From Bacteroidota bacterium (GTDB lineage: Bacteria > Bacteroidota > Bacteroidia > Sphingobacteriales > Sphingobacteriaceae): DNA of 6,453 nucleotides. Each line of letters opens with the position of its first letter. Positions within the stretch are counted from its first letter, which is position 1. The position numbers were made by a program, and so were the translations under genes. The stretch spans positions 1 to 6,453 of the forward strand of contig JAEXHI010000009.1 in NCBI GenBank assembly GCA_023450085.1, given 5' to 3'. The notes under the pieces were generated by a model. That model saw only the letters and a list, made by a program, of their open reading frames with translations, did not search any database and was not told where the DNA came from. Positions 1 through 6,333 of this stretch are shown here, one piece after another.

Positions 1-27
1 TACCTTTTTGCACTGTCATACCTATAT

Positions 28-151
28 CGTCATCTCGACTCGGGAGAGATCTAGCAATATAGTATTCAACTTATAGGTCGTTAGATTTAACTTCGTTGAT
101 TTTCAATTTACTTCGTAGCTGCTTCGCCGTCTCTCTGCGTTCGAAATGACG
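28..151. repeat. Interspersed repeat, copy 1 (imperfect terminal inverted repeats)
   Basis: The left end (28-49, CGTCATCTCGACTCGGGAGA...) matches the reverse complement of the right end (130-151, ...TTCGAAATGACG) with a few mismatches, so the unit is about 124 bp with inverted ends, like a MITE or REP-type element. Positions 41-138 align without gaps to 6356-6453 with about 13 differences in 98, including an identical 45-base core (83-127 = 6398-6442). Similarity to copy 2 extends leftwards to about position 12. It has no coding capacity, and no target-site duplication is obvious. Short CGTCATTTCGA...GAGAAATCT elements are, from memory, scattered in Sphingobacteriaceae genomes; membership in a named family is not shown here. 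Confidence 0.75.
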
Positions 152-177
152 TGATTAACATAGGAATTAGCTACACG

Positions 178-205
178 TTTTGTACTGCTGTTCCTACATC
201 ATCAT
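178..205. repeat. Diverged partial copy of the repeat's head segment
   Basis: Positions 178-205 align without gaps to 6-33, the sequence leading into copy 1, with 21 of 28 identities. Six of the seven differences are transitions. The same segment precedes copy 2 (about 6321-6339, ACTGTACCTACATCGTCATT). It therefore looks like an old third copy of the head alone, directly downstream of copy 1. It is short and decayed, so chance similarity cannot be fully excluded. Confidence 0.45.
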
Positions 206-250
206 TAAAATCCAAAACTAGCATTCCAAAAAAGTCGGAATTAGCCCTCG

Positions 251-297
251 ATTAAGATTTTTCTGGGATAAAATGGTTATTAAATTGAGATTTTTCT
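251..297. repeat. Direct repeat pair, 14 bp at 33-bp period
   Basis: ATTAAGATTTTTCT (251-264) and ATTGAGATTTTTCT (284-297) differ at one base. The 33-bp spacing is close to three helical turns, which would place both on the same DNA face. Each is followed within a few bases by ATAA. They lie about 370-420 bp upstream of the SusC-like start, far for a classic activator site unless the leader is long. A regulatory role is a guess; the repeat itself is directly visible. Confidence 0.4.
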
Positions 298-552
298 TTC
301 TGATAATCAGTGTTTTGCGTTGTTTTTTGAAAAAATCCTAAAATTTTTGAGAGGATCGTCCTAGTAAACTGTCTTTAAGTTTATAGGAATAGCTGTTAAC
401 AAAAATATAGAAAGGAGGGTAAAGACAGAAAAACGAATACATATATGAATGACCTTACTTGACCGATAATATGAAAATAATATTTGCTTAACCTGTGGTA
501 TAAACTACTGGAAGGGTAAATTTAAACTTATTCTTTCTTCCTCCATTCTTTT

Positions 553-567
553 GGCATTTTCGATGCC
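553..567 (+). other. Small hairpin in the probable leader
   Basis: GGCAT (553-557) and ATGCC (563-567) form a perfect 5-bp stem around TTTCG, extendable by one T-G wobble (552/568). It lies about 100 bases before the SusC-like start. No T tract follows, so it is not an intrinsic terminator. It could be an RNA leader structure or a protein-binding dyad; the stem is short enough to be chance. Confidence 0.25.
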
Positions 568-624
568 GTCCATCTTCTGTAAGGATTGTCGCAATTTTTG
601 AATCTTAAAAATTCAAAGTATTTC

Positions 625-645
625 TAACTAACCAAATTAACTAAC
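625..645 (+). repeat. TAACTAAC direct repeat before the SusC-like start
   Basis: TAACTAAC occurs at 625-632 and again at 638-645, separated by CAAAT, ending 25 bases before the ATG. The second copy runs into TTTTTG, and TAACTTTT (642-649) is one base from the TAnnTTTG -7 consensus. However, no TTTG lies at the correct distance upstream, so I do not call a promoter. The AT-rich, G-poor stretch also fits the unstructured, Shine-Dalgarno-free leaders common in Bacteroidota. Confidence 0.3.
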
Positions 646-670
646 TTTTTGCATCGTTTTGATGTAGAAA

Positions 671-3600
671 ATGAAGTCCATGCTTATGAATAACTTTTTA
701 TCAAACTTTAGTATCAGGCTCAAGCTCGGTGCTCGTGTTTCCCTTTGTATAGTACTACTGGTCCTATTGTCATCAGTAGCTTCGTTTGCCCAAAAAATCA
801 CCCTGAACTATCAAAATGTACCCTTGGAACAAGTACTTAGGGAAATTCGTAGGCAAAGCGGTTACGACATTTTTTTTGACCAAAACCTATTGAACCAACA
901 ACCATTAGTAGCCGTAAAAATAGCCAATGCCAATTTAGAAGAGGCTATGAACAATGTTCTAAAGGGCTTGTCGCTATCGTTTACGGTAAGCGGACGGACC
1001 ATTTCTATTAAAAAGAAAGAAGAGACTACCGCACGGCAACAAAAAATTACAATTACAGGGACCGTGGTTGATGATAATGGTTCGCCCTTGGCTGGTGTGT
1101 CGGTTTCTTCTGCGGCAGTTAAACCAGTATACACCGATGGGCTGGGCAAGTTTACCCTAAAAGATATCGATCCCTTGGCAATGGTGAATATAGTCTACAC
1201 AGGTAAGCTTACCATAGAACGGACAGCACTCGCCATTTCGCTGATGAGTGAAATACAAATGGAAGCTGGTTCTATTAACCTAAACGAAACCATTATACAG
1301 GGACAAAGAATAGGAGGAAAGACGCCGGGGGGATTTAAATTAGATATTACTAACCGTAAACAATTAAGTTTATCACAGGTGTTGGAAGGTACCATACCTG
1401 GTTTGGTGATTAAAAATAGCAGAACAATTACTACACGGCATCTTTTTGTGAGTGACGGCACTTATGCTCCAATTGGAACCTACACTTTGGATGAGCTTAC
1501 TGCAGCTATAAAGAAACGATTTGCAGGAACTTCTTTTGAAACCTATGCGGAACGCCTAGCACAGGTCTTGATGGAAGGTGGCTTTAAGAATGGAACCTCA
1601 ATTACTGAAACCACTACTACAAACAGTATCATGCCAGAGCTAAGAGGTACAGGTGGTTTTGGCGCGGGTAACAACGCCATGTTGGTGATTATTGATGGTT
1701 TTGTACAGAATGATTTCCCCGCAGATTATCCCATGAATAATGTACTTTCGCTGGAAGTGATACGGGATCCTGCCGAAACTATTAAATGGGGCCCTCATGC
1801 TGCCAATGGGGTCATTATCATTACCACCAACGGAGGTAAGCCAGGGCAGCTACAAATTACCTACAATTCCACTTTTAATTTTTCGGGAGCACCCGATAAC
1901 AGTAATAAGGCTTTGCAAATAGCCAATGCTAGCCAGCTGTTAGACTACTACATGGAGGAAGAAAAATATAAAAGTGCGCTTAGTAGAATTTCTTTAGAGG
2001 CTCTCAGTTCCGCTACAATTTCACCAGCCAGGATGTTATTAGAGCAACGTCACTATGGCCTACTTACTGAAATAGAATTCCAAAACAATTGGAATTCGTT
2101 GTCGCAAGTTTCCAACGAGGAGCAGTACCGCAAGCAGCAACAGAGTATCTTTAGCCAAAACCAAAACCTAAACCTGTCTGGCGGTAATAAGTACAGCCGT
2201 TTTTCACTTAACGGTAATTACAATACTGCCCATACCGAAGCCTTGGGCAACCGCAAGCGTACCTGGGGTCTCAATTTCCGAAATCAGTTGTCGTTGCTTA
2301 AAAATAAGCTGCAAATTGCCCTGCAGGTAAATGCTGACTTGAACAACGGAATTGCTGGCACGGCACTGAACCCTGCGGAATTGGAACCCTACCAGATGCT
2401 TTACAAGGCTGATGGGAGCTACGCTTATGATTATACTCTTAAGAGTATTAGCGCGTTAAAAAACGCGGCATTAAAAAATGCCTATCCTGATTTAAAGGAT
2501 TATGGTTATAACCCCTTGGAAGAGGCTAGGGGCACCCAAAAGTTAAACAAAGGGCATGTGCTCAACTCCTCAGTGAATATCAATTGGAAGCTTTTAAATG
2601 GCCTCACCTGGTCAACTAATTTTCAGTACGTCAATAACATTAGTAATGGCGAGACACTCACTTCTAAAAATACCCAATACGCCCGTCGTTTATACAATAA
2701 CTACTATGCGGTGGCTGCTCGGGAGGAACTATTTTTTCCAGGATCGGGCTTTTTCGGTGCAAATCCGATAGACCCCAAAATTGCTCATGTGCCTTGGGGT
2801 GATGTTTTTCAGACTTCTCAATACCGTATGAACAGCAGTAATTTGCGTACTGGCTTTAGCTATGACCAGATTTTTGATCAAAAGCATGCCCTTAATCTCC
2901 GCCTTGGTTTTTCTTACTATGATGAATTGAGACGTAACCATACCAATTTGCCACTGTACGGTTATAACAACAGTACTGGTATGGGAATAGCATTGTCGTC
3001 GCCTAACTCCACCTATTATGACGTTATGGGGGGTGAAATTAATTTTGGAAATTTAACTAGGGTCACCCCAGATACTAGGAGACCAGAAAGGAATATGTCT
3101 ACCAATGCAGCCTTAGATTATACCTACGATGGACGTTTAGGTTTACAGGGATTTTATAATGAGAGTTTTATGCCGGTAAATTCAGCTGTTGTTTACAGTT
3201 CTACCCGTAACTACAATGCTTTGGCATCCTGGGCCTTGCACAGGGAATCTTTTTTTAAGTTTCCACTCATTAGTAAGCTGAAACTTTCGGCGGGTTTTGG
3301 CGAGATAAAAATGGCCAGTTTGCCTGTAAATTTACCAGCAGTTAGAACTTTCGATGCTCTATGGAATGATTATTACCTAGAGGTAACAGGTTATAATCCG
3401 ATACGTCAAAACGGGGAACAAGTCCGTAACTACGACGCCCTTTTGGATTTGGGACTATTTAAAGATGTACTACAAGGCCAGTTGAATTATCGTTACAACT
3501 CTTTGGGCGTAAAAAACCAGTTAAGTGGTAGGCTTTCGTACCATATTTCCAAAGCTGCTTATTTTAATTTGCCTTGGATAAGCAACTTAATGGTAGAGGG

Positions 3601-4726
3601 TTTGCTGACTAATATTAGCCCTGCCCAGGCCCTGGCTCAAATGATGAGCACTAATACACCAACAAGTTCTGGAGGCTTTTCCATAGCTACGGGTAACTTT
3701 GATTTGGGTACACTACCAGCACATATTGTAAATCGTGAAATAAGTTTGAGATTTGGCCTATGGAAAGACAGGCTTATCGTAGACAGTCGTTATTACAACC
3801 GCAGTAATTCGGGGATGTCCAACGGTGTCTTCCAAACCGATGTTTCAAGCGGTTTTGGCCAAAGGGCGGTTTATAGTCGTATAGATAATAAAGGCTACGA
3901 ATTTTATGTACAGGGTAAAATTTTGCAGGGCGATGGTCTTAACTGGACTAGTACGATGAATGCAGCGTATAACATTAATCAGGCTAAGAACGTAATTCAA
4001 CCCAAGTATGATACTAATACTTTTTACTTGACTGCGCCCCGGAATGGCTATTCCATTGGAAGCTTGTGGAGCTATCGTTGGGCAGGACTTGATGCCGAAG
4101 GTAGTCCTCAGGTTTTTGATGCTGATGGTAACAAGGTGCCGACTATGTTGGTTACAGACTTATCTTCTCCTTATTTAGGGACGAATCCTCTCTCGACGAG
4201 TAATGAAAACTGGTTAGAATATAGCGGGAAAACTACTGCTCCCTGGACAGGTGCTTTTATCGAGGAGTTTAGCTACAAGGGCTTGTATGCAAGGGCTACC
4301 CTGAGGTTTGCTTTGGGCCACGTGATGCGTACCTATCGCCCGGTCACTTCTCTCTATACCATAGAGAGAAGCAGTTTAATTGCCAACCGTTGGCGTCAGC
4401 CTGGTGATGAAGCTAAAACTGATATCCCAAAAATATTTGAAGAATCGTTTAACTCTTTGTCGGCTTTCGCTGCGCAAAATTCGAATAATAGTATTGCCCC
4501 CGCCGATTTTTTTAGGCTTAGCGAAATCCAGTTGGGTTATGATGTGCCTGCAAAATGGTTAACGGGTAAATATGTAAAAGGTCTTAATCTGGCATTTAAC
4601 GCGCAAAATGTAGCGCTTTGGACACGTAACAGGCTTGGAATTGATCCAGAAGCTATATTGCCCAATGGAAAACTTTTGGTACGCCAGCCAGTGCGCTATG
4701 GTATATCACTTAATGTGCGTTTATAG
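671..4726 (+). CDS. SusC/RagA-family TonB-dependent outer-membrane transporter with N-terminal STN domain
   Basis: This 1351-residue outer-membrane importer should carry a ligand delivered by the SusD-like partner into the periplasm using TonB-ExbBD energy. Visible order: signal peptide with a hydrophobic core near residues 24-38 and likely cleavage after SFA40; STN domain about 42-115 (LEQVLREIRRQSGYDIFFD); carboxypeptidase-regulatory-like domain about 126-205 (ITGTVVDDNGSPLAGVSV); candidate TonB box about 204-211 (LNETIIQG); plug to about 390 with LVIIDGF and the family hallmark DPAETIKWGPHAANGVIIIT; then the barrel. C-terminal family motifs include KTTAPWTGAF, RWRQPGDE and AFNAQNVALWT. The STN domain implies signalling to a FecR-like anti-sigma factor, which is not in the window. 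It is longer than typical SusC proteins (about 1000-1150), partly through an insertion at about 251-320, and ends in Leu rather than the usual aromatic residue. ATG 671 is chosen because it opens the frame; Met4 and Met6 are alternatives. There is no Shine-Dalgarno. The substrate is unknown, so no gene symbol is given. Confidence 0.95.
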   Translation: MKSMLMNNFLSNFSIRLKLGARVSLCIVLLVLLSSVASFAQKITLNYQNVPLEQVLREIRRQSGYDIFFDQNLLNQQPLVAVKIANANLEEAMNNVLKGLSLSFTVSGRTISIKKKEETTARQQKITITGTVVDDNGSPLAGVSVSSAAVKPVYTDGLGKFTLKDIDPLAMVNIVYTGKLTIERTALAISLMSEIQMEAGSINLNETIIQGQRIGGKTPGGFKLDITNRKQLSLSQVLEGTIPGLVIKNSRTITTRHLFVSDGTYAPIGTYTLDELTAAIKKRFAGTSFETYAERLAQVLMEGGFKNGTSITETTTTNSIMPELRGTGGFGAGNNAMLVIIDGFVQNDFPADYPMNNVLSLEVIRDPAETIKWGPHAANGVIIITTNGGKPGQLQITYNSTFNFSGAPDNSNKALQIANASQLLDYYMEEEKYKSALSRISLEALSSATISPARMLLEQRHYGLLTEIEFQNNWNSLSQVSNEEQYRKQQQSIFSQNQNLNLSGGNKYSRFSLNGNYNTAHTEALGNRKRTWGLNFRNQLSLLKNKLQIALQVNADLNNGIAGTALNPAELEPYQMLYKADGSYAYDYTLKSISALKNAALKNAYPDLKDYGYNPLEEARGTQKLNKGHVLNSSVNINWKLLNGLTWSTNFQYVNNISNGETLTSKNTQYARRLYNNYYAVAAREELFFPGSGFFGANPIDPKIAHVPWGDVFQTSQYRMNSSNLRTGFSYDQIFDQKHALNLRLGFSYYDELRRNHTNLPLYGYNNSTGMGIALSSPNSTYYDVMGGEINFGNLTRVTPDTRRPERNMSTNAALDYTYDGRLGLQGFYNESFMPVNSAVVYSSTRNYNALASWALHRESFFKFPLISKLKLSAGFGEIKMASLPVNLPAVRTFDALWNDYYLEVTGYNPIRQNGEQVRNYDALLDLGLFKDVLQGQLNYRYNSLGVKNQLSGRLSYHISKAAYFNLPWISNLMVEGLLTNISPAQALAQMMSTNTPTSSGGFSIATGNFDLGTLPAHIVNREISLRFGLWKDRLIVDSRYYNRSNSGMSNGVFQTDVSSGFGQRAVYSRIDNKGYEFYVQGKILQGDGLNWTSTMNAAYNINQAKNVIQPKYDTNTFYLTAPRNGYSIGSLWSYRWAGLDAEGSPQVFDADGNKVPTMLVTDLSSPYLGTNPLSTSNENWLEYSGKTTAPWTGAFIEEFSYKGLYARATLRFALGHVMRTYRPVTSLYTIERSSLIANRWRQPGDEAKTDIPKIFEESFNSLSAFAAQNSNNSIAPADFFRLSEIQLGYDVPAKWLTGKYVKGLNLAFNAQNVALWTRNRLGIDPEAILPNGKLLVRQPVRYGISLNVRL
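2075..2097. repeat. Perfect 9-bp inverted repeat within the SusC-like gene
   Basis: GAATTCCAA (2075-2083) is exactly inverted at 2089-2097 (TTGGAATTC) around a 5-base AACAA spacer. It encodes residues 469-476 (EFQNNWNS), near the start of the barrel region. It may be chance or an mRNA hairpin; no function can be assigned. Confidence 0.5.
2433..2482. repeat. Cluster of three perfect inverted repeats within the SusC-like gene
   Basis: A 16-bp perfect palindrome ATACTCTTAAGAGTAT (2433-2448) is followed after three bases by two abutting hairpins of the same design. The first is CGCGTT-AAAA-AACGCG (2452-2467) and the second GGCATT-AAAA-AATGCC (2467-2482), sharing one G. The two hairpins encode a tandem peptide ALKNA-ALKNA (residues 595-604), so they probably arose as a 15-bp duplication whose copies diverged by compensating changes. 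Whether they act as RNA structure is unknown. Confidence 0.6.
4347..4371. repeat. Perfect 11-bp inverted repeat within the SusC-like gene
   Basis: CTTCTCTCTAT (4347-4357) is exactly inverted at 4361-4371 (ATAGAGAGAAG) with only ACC between. It encodes part of residues 1226-1234 (TSLYTIERS) in the conserved C-terminal barrel region. A stem this long with a 3-base loop is uncommon by chance. No T tract follows, so it is not a terminator. Confidence 0.6.
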
Positions 4727-4760
4727 CAGGTGTTGAAAAAAAGACAATTGAATTAAAAAC

Positions 4761-4766
4761 GAGGAG
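4761..4766 (+). promoter_or_regulatory. Shine-Dalgarno-like GAGGAG in the SusC-SusD gap
   Basis: GAGGAG lies 36 bases before the preferred SusD ATG (4803), too far to serve it directly. It is 6 bases before an in-frame TTG (4773) and 10 bases before GTG 4777. The GTG opens an 8-codon frame whose TAA (4801-4803) overlaps the SusD ATG as TAATG. It could therefore start a longer SusD, or feed a mini-ORF coupled to SusD, or be irrelevant, since Bacteroidota use Shine-Dalgarno pairing little. Confidence 0.3.
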
Positions 4767-4802
4767 ATTGCCTTGTGTGAAATCCCAGATAAAAATAGAA
4801 TA

Positions 4803-6233
4803 ATGAAAAAGACATGGATATACCTATTGCTAATGTTGGTCATAGCTTTGCCAGCTTGTAAAAAAATTTTAGATATTGAAAGGGCTACAGATACGAATCC
4901 CACACCAGTTACGGTAGAGGATTTTGAACAGATATTAAATAATCCTGGAATATGTGAGGCAAAAAATTATGAAATATTAGAGTACCCCACCGATAATAAA
5001 TCCGAAGGCTTTGTACCGATGAAAGAGATGAGCCCGTTTTACACATGGGGGGTAGATCCTTGGAATAACGGATCTCCTTTTACCCGTATATTTAGTGAAG
5101 ATTTAATTTATAGCAGATCTTATAAATGGATTGGGCAAATGAATTTGGTGATTGAAGGAATGCCTACGGCACTTCCTTCAGGGCAAATGAACGATCGGAG
5201 GGCACTGGCCATTGCACAGGCAAAAATTAATAGGGCGTATTTTTACCTATTACTGGTAAATACTTACGGAGCCGCATATCAGCTACCTAGCTCCAGTACA
5301 GATTTGGGAGTGCCATTAGTACTTAAAGTAAATAATCAGGTATCGTATCCAAGGGCTAGAGTTGAGAAGGTTTATCAACAAATATTGGCCGATCTTCAAG
5401 AGGCATTGGCCATTTCAGAACTTCCTAATTTGGGTAGAAATGTTATTCATCCTGGCAGAGCTGCAGCGTTGGCAGTGCTGGCCCGCACCTATCTGTACAT
5501 GGGCAATTATGCCCAAGCAGAAAAGGCCGCTTCTGATGCTTTGGCCATTAAAAGTGATTTGCAGAATTACCTTAATTTTGGTGCACCCAGTGCTTTTGAT
5601 GGCCGCCCACTTACTTTGTACGAACAAGGTAGTAATCCAGAAGTATTGCTTACCAGGGTAAATTATACCGCTATTGACGCTGTTCTTCCTCCGGTTTTTG
5701 TGGCCAGTGACGAGCTTTTAAGATCATTTGATCAAAATAATGATAAGCGTTTTATCACATCATTTTCTCCTTTTAATACTGATAGTTCGCTTTTGGCATA
5801 TCGCTTTGGTGTTAGAAATACTGATCTTTATATAAATTATAGTATAGGTGTGCCAGAGATGATGTTGATCAAAGCCGAGTGCCTGGCTAGGGCCAACGAT
5901 GCCGCTGGAGCGGTAAATTTGCTGAACACTTTGTGTGCCACACGGATTTTAAACTATAGCAATCTGTCAACCAATGTTTCGGCAGATCAAGCCCTAAATT
6001 TTGTACTTGACGAACGTAGACGAGAACTGATGTTTAAAGGAATAAGGCTGTTTGATCTTAAACGCCTTAATTTGGATCCCCGCTTCAAAAAAGATATTGT
6101 TAGAAGAGATGCAAATGGTCAAACTTTGGTGACGCTTCCTGCTGGGAGTCCTAATTACTTAATTCCTTTTAGCCGAACAACACTTAACGCTAACTCGTTA
6201 CTGGTGCAAAACCCTAGGGTTCAGCTGAATTAA
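4803..6233 (+). CDS. SusD/RagB-family surface lipoprotein (nutrient-binding partner of the SusC-like transporter)
   Basis: This 476-residue protein should sit as the hinged lid on the SusC-like barrel at the cell surface, capturing ligand before import. It starts with a lipoprotein signal peptide: MKK, hydrophobic residues 5-17, and lipobox LPAC with lipidated Cys19, followed by KKILDIE as is common in SusD proteins. A TPR-like helical region covers about 135-160 (AQAKINRAYFYLLLVNTYGA) and 217-250 (ARTYLYMGNYAQAEKAASDAL). The C-terminal SusD/RagB domain shows MMLIKAECLARANDAAGAVNLLN at about 353-375 and the hallmark ERRRELMFKGIRLFDLKRL at 404-422. Length is at the shorter end of the usual range (about 470-600). 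ATG 4803 is preferred because it places the signal peptide n-region normally; an upstream in-frame TTG at 4773 would add ten residues. It lies 76 bases after the SusC-like stop, same strand, in one likely operon ended by the terminator at 6257-6297. Family assignment is firm, ligand unknown. Confidence 0.94.
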   Translation: MKKTWIYLLLMLVIALPACKKILDIERATDTNPTPVTVEDFEQILNNPGICEAKNYEILEYPTDNKSEGFVPMKEMSPFYTWGVDPWNNGSPFTRIFSEDLIYSRSYKWIGQMNLVIEGMPTALPSGQMNDRRALAIAQAKINRAYFYLLLVNTYGAAYQLPSSSTDLGVPLVLKVNNQVSYPRARVEKVYQQILADLQEALAISELPNLGRNVIHPGRAAALAVLARTYLYMGNYAQAEKAASDALAIKSDLQNYLNFGAPSAFDGRPLTLYEQGSNPEVLLTRVNYTAIDAVLPPVFVASDELLRSFDQNNDKRFITSFSPFNTDSSLLAYRFGVRNTDLYINYSIGVPEMMLIKAECLARANDAAGAVNLLNTLCATRILNYSNLSTNVSADQALNFVLDERRRELMFKGIRLFDLKRLNLDPRFKKDIVRRDANGQTLVTLPAGSPNYLIPFSRTTLNANSLLVQNPRVQLN

Positions 6234-6256
6234 GTATTTTGATATTTTATAGGCTC

Positions 6257-6297
6257 AAACGAGGTCATGCTTATTAAAGACATGGCCTCGTTTTTTT
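6257..6297 (+). terminator. Rho-independent terminator after the SusD-like gene
   Basis: AAACGAGGTCATG (6257-6269) pairs with CATGGCCTCGTTT (6281-6293) as a 13-bp stem with one T-G wobble and an 11-base loop. The stem runs into seven Ts (6291-6297). It begins 24 bases after the SusD-like stop codon and should end the two-gene transcript. The 5' side lacks a comparable A run, so it looks one-directional. Confidence 0.92.
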
Positions 6298-6333
6298 AAA
6301 TGGATGCATCTAATGGTGCTACTGTACCTACAT

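Larger units (their letters stand above)
152..670. other. Gene-free region upstream of the SusC-like gene
   Basis: I see no supportable protein or RNA gene in these 519 bases. The sequence is AT-rich and frequently interrupted by stops on both strands. It contains the partial repeat head (178-205), a 14-bp direct repeat pair (251-264 and 284-297), a dyad CTGAT-A-ATCAG (300-310), a perfect Shine-Dalgarno-like AAAGGAGGG (411-419) with no start codon at a usable distance, a hairpin (553-567) and a TAACTAAC direct repeat (625-645). The transcription start of the SusC/SusD unit should lie here. I could not find a clear match to the Bacteroidota -33 TTTG / -7 TAnnTTTG promoter at proper spacing, which would fit expression from an ECF sigma factor, but that is inference. 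Confidence 0.6.

Noticed and set aside
1..151. CRISPR array or tRNA/rRNA in the flanking repeats
   Set aside because: There are only two long, diverged copies 6.3 kb apart with no regular spacers, and no cloverleaf or rRNA-like sequence was seen.
335..362. Two mutually exclusive stems, ATCCT/AGGAT (335-339/352-356) and AGGA-TCG-TCCT (352-362), suggesting a switch
   Set aside because: Stems are only 4-5 bp, no terminator or known aptamer pattern accompanies them, and they lie 300 bases from the gene.
411..419. Perfect Shine-Dalgarno-like AAAGGAGGG
   Set aside because: No ATG, GTG or TTG lies 4-15 bases downstream; the next ATG (445) opens only a five-codon frame. No gene can be supported.
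595..626. Candidate Bacteroidota promoter: TTTTTG (595-600) with TATTTCTA (619-626)
   Set aside because: The second box matches TAnnTTTG poorly and the spacing is slightly short, so it is not called.
662..667. ATG-TAG start-stop directly before the SusC-like ATG
   Set aside because: A minimal start-stop is common by chance in AT-rich leaders and has no ribosome site.
862..1461. Minus-strand open frames at 862-1149 and 1195-1461 opposite the SusC-like gene
   Set aside because: They lie fully antisense to well-conserved STN and plug coding sequence and show no recognisable domain; they are shadow frames.
4721..4903. Minus-strand 60-codon frame across the SusC-SusD gap
   Set aside because: It overlaps both gene ends antisense; its hydrophobic look comes from the reverse of the SusD signal peptide.
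5362..5661. Plus-strand 99-codon frame inside the SusD-like gene
   Set aside because: It is out of frame within conserved SusD coding sequence, with a Trp/Ile-rich meaningless product and no ribosome site.
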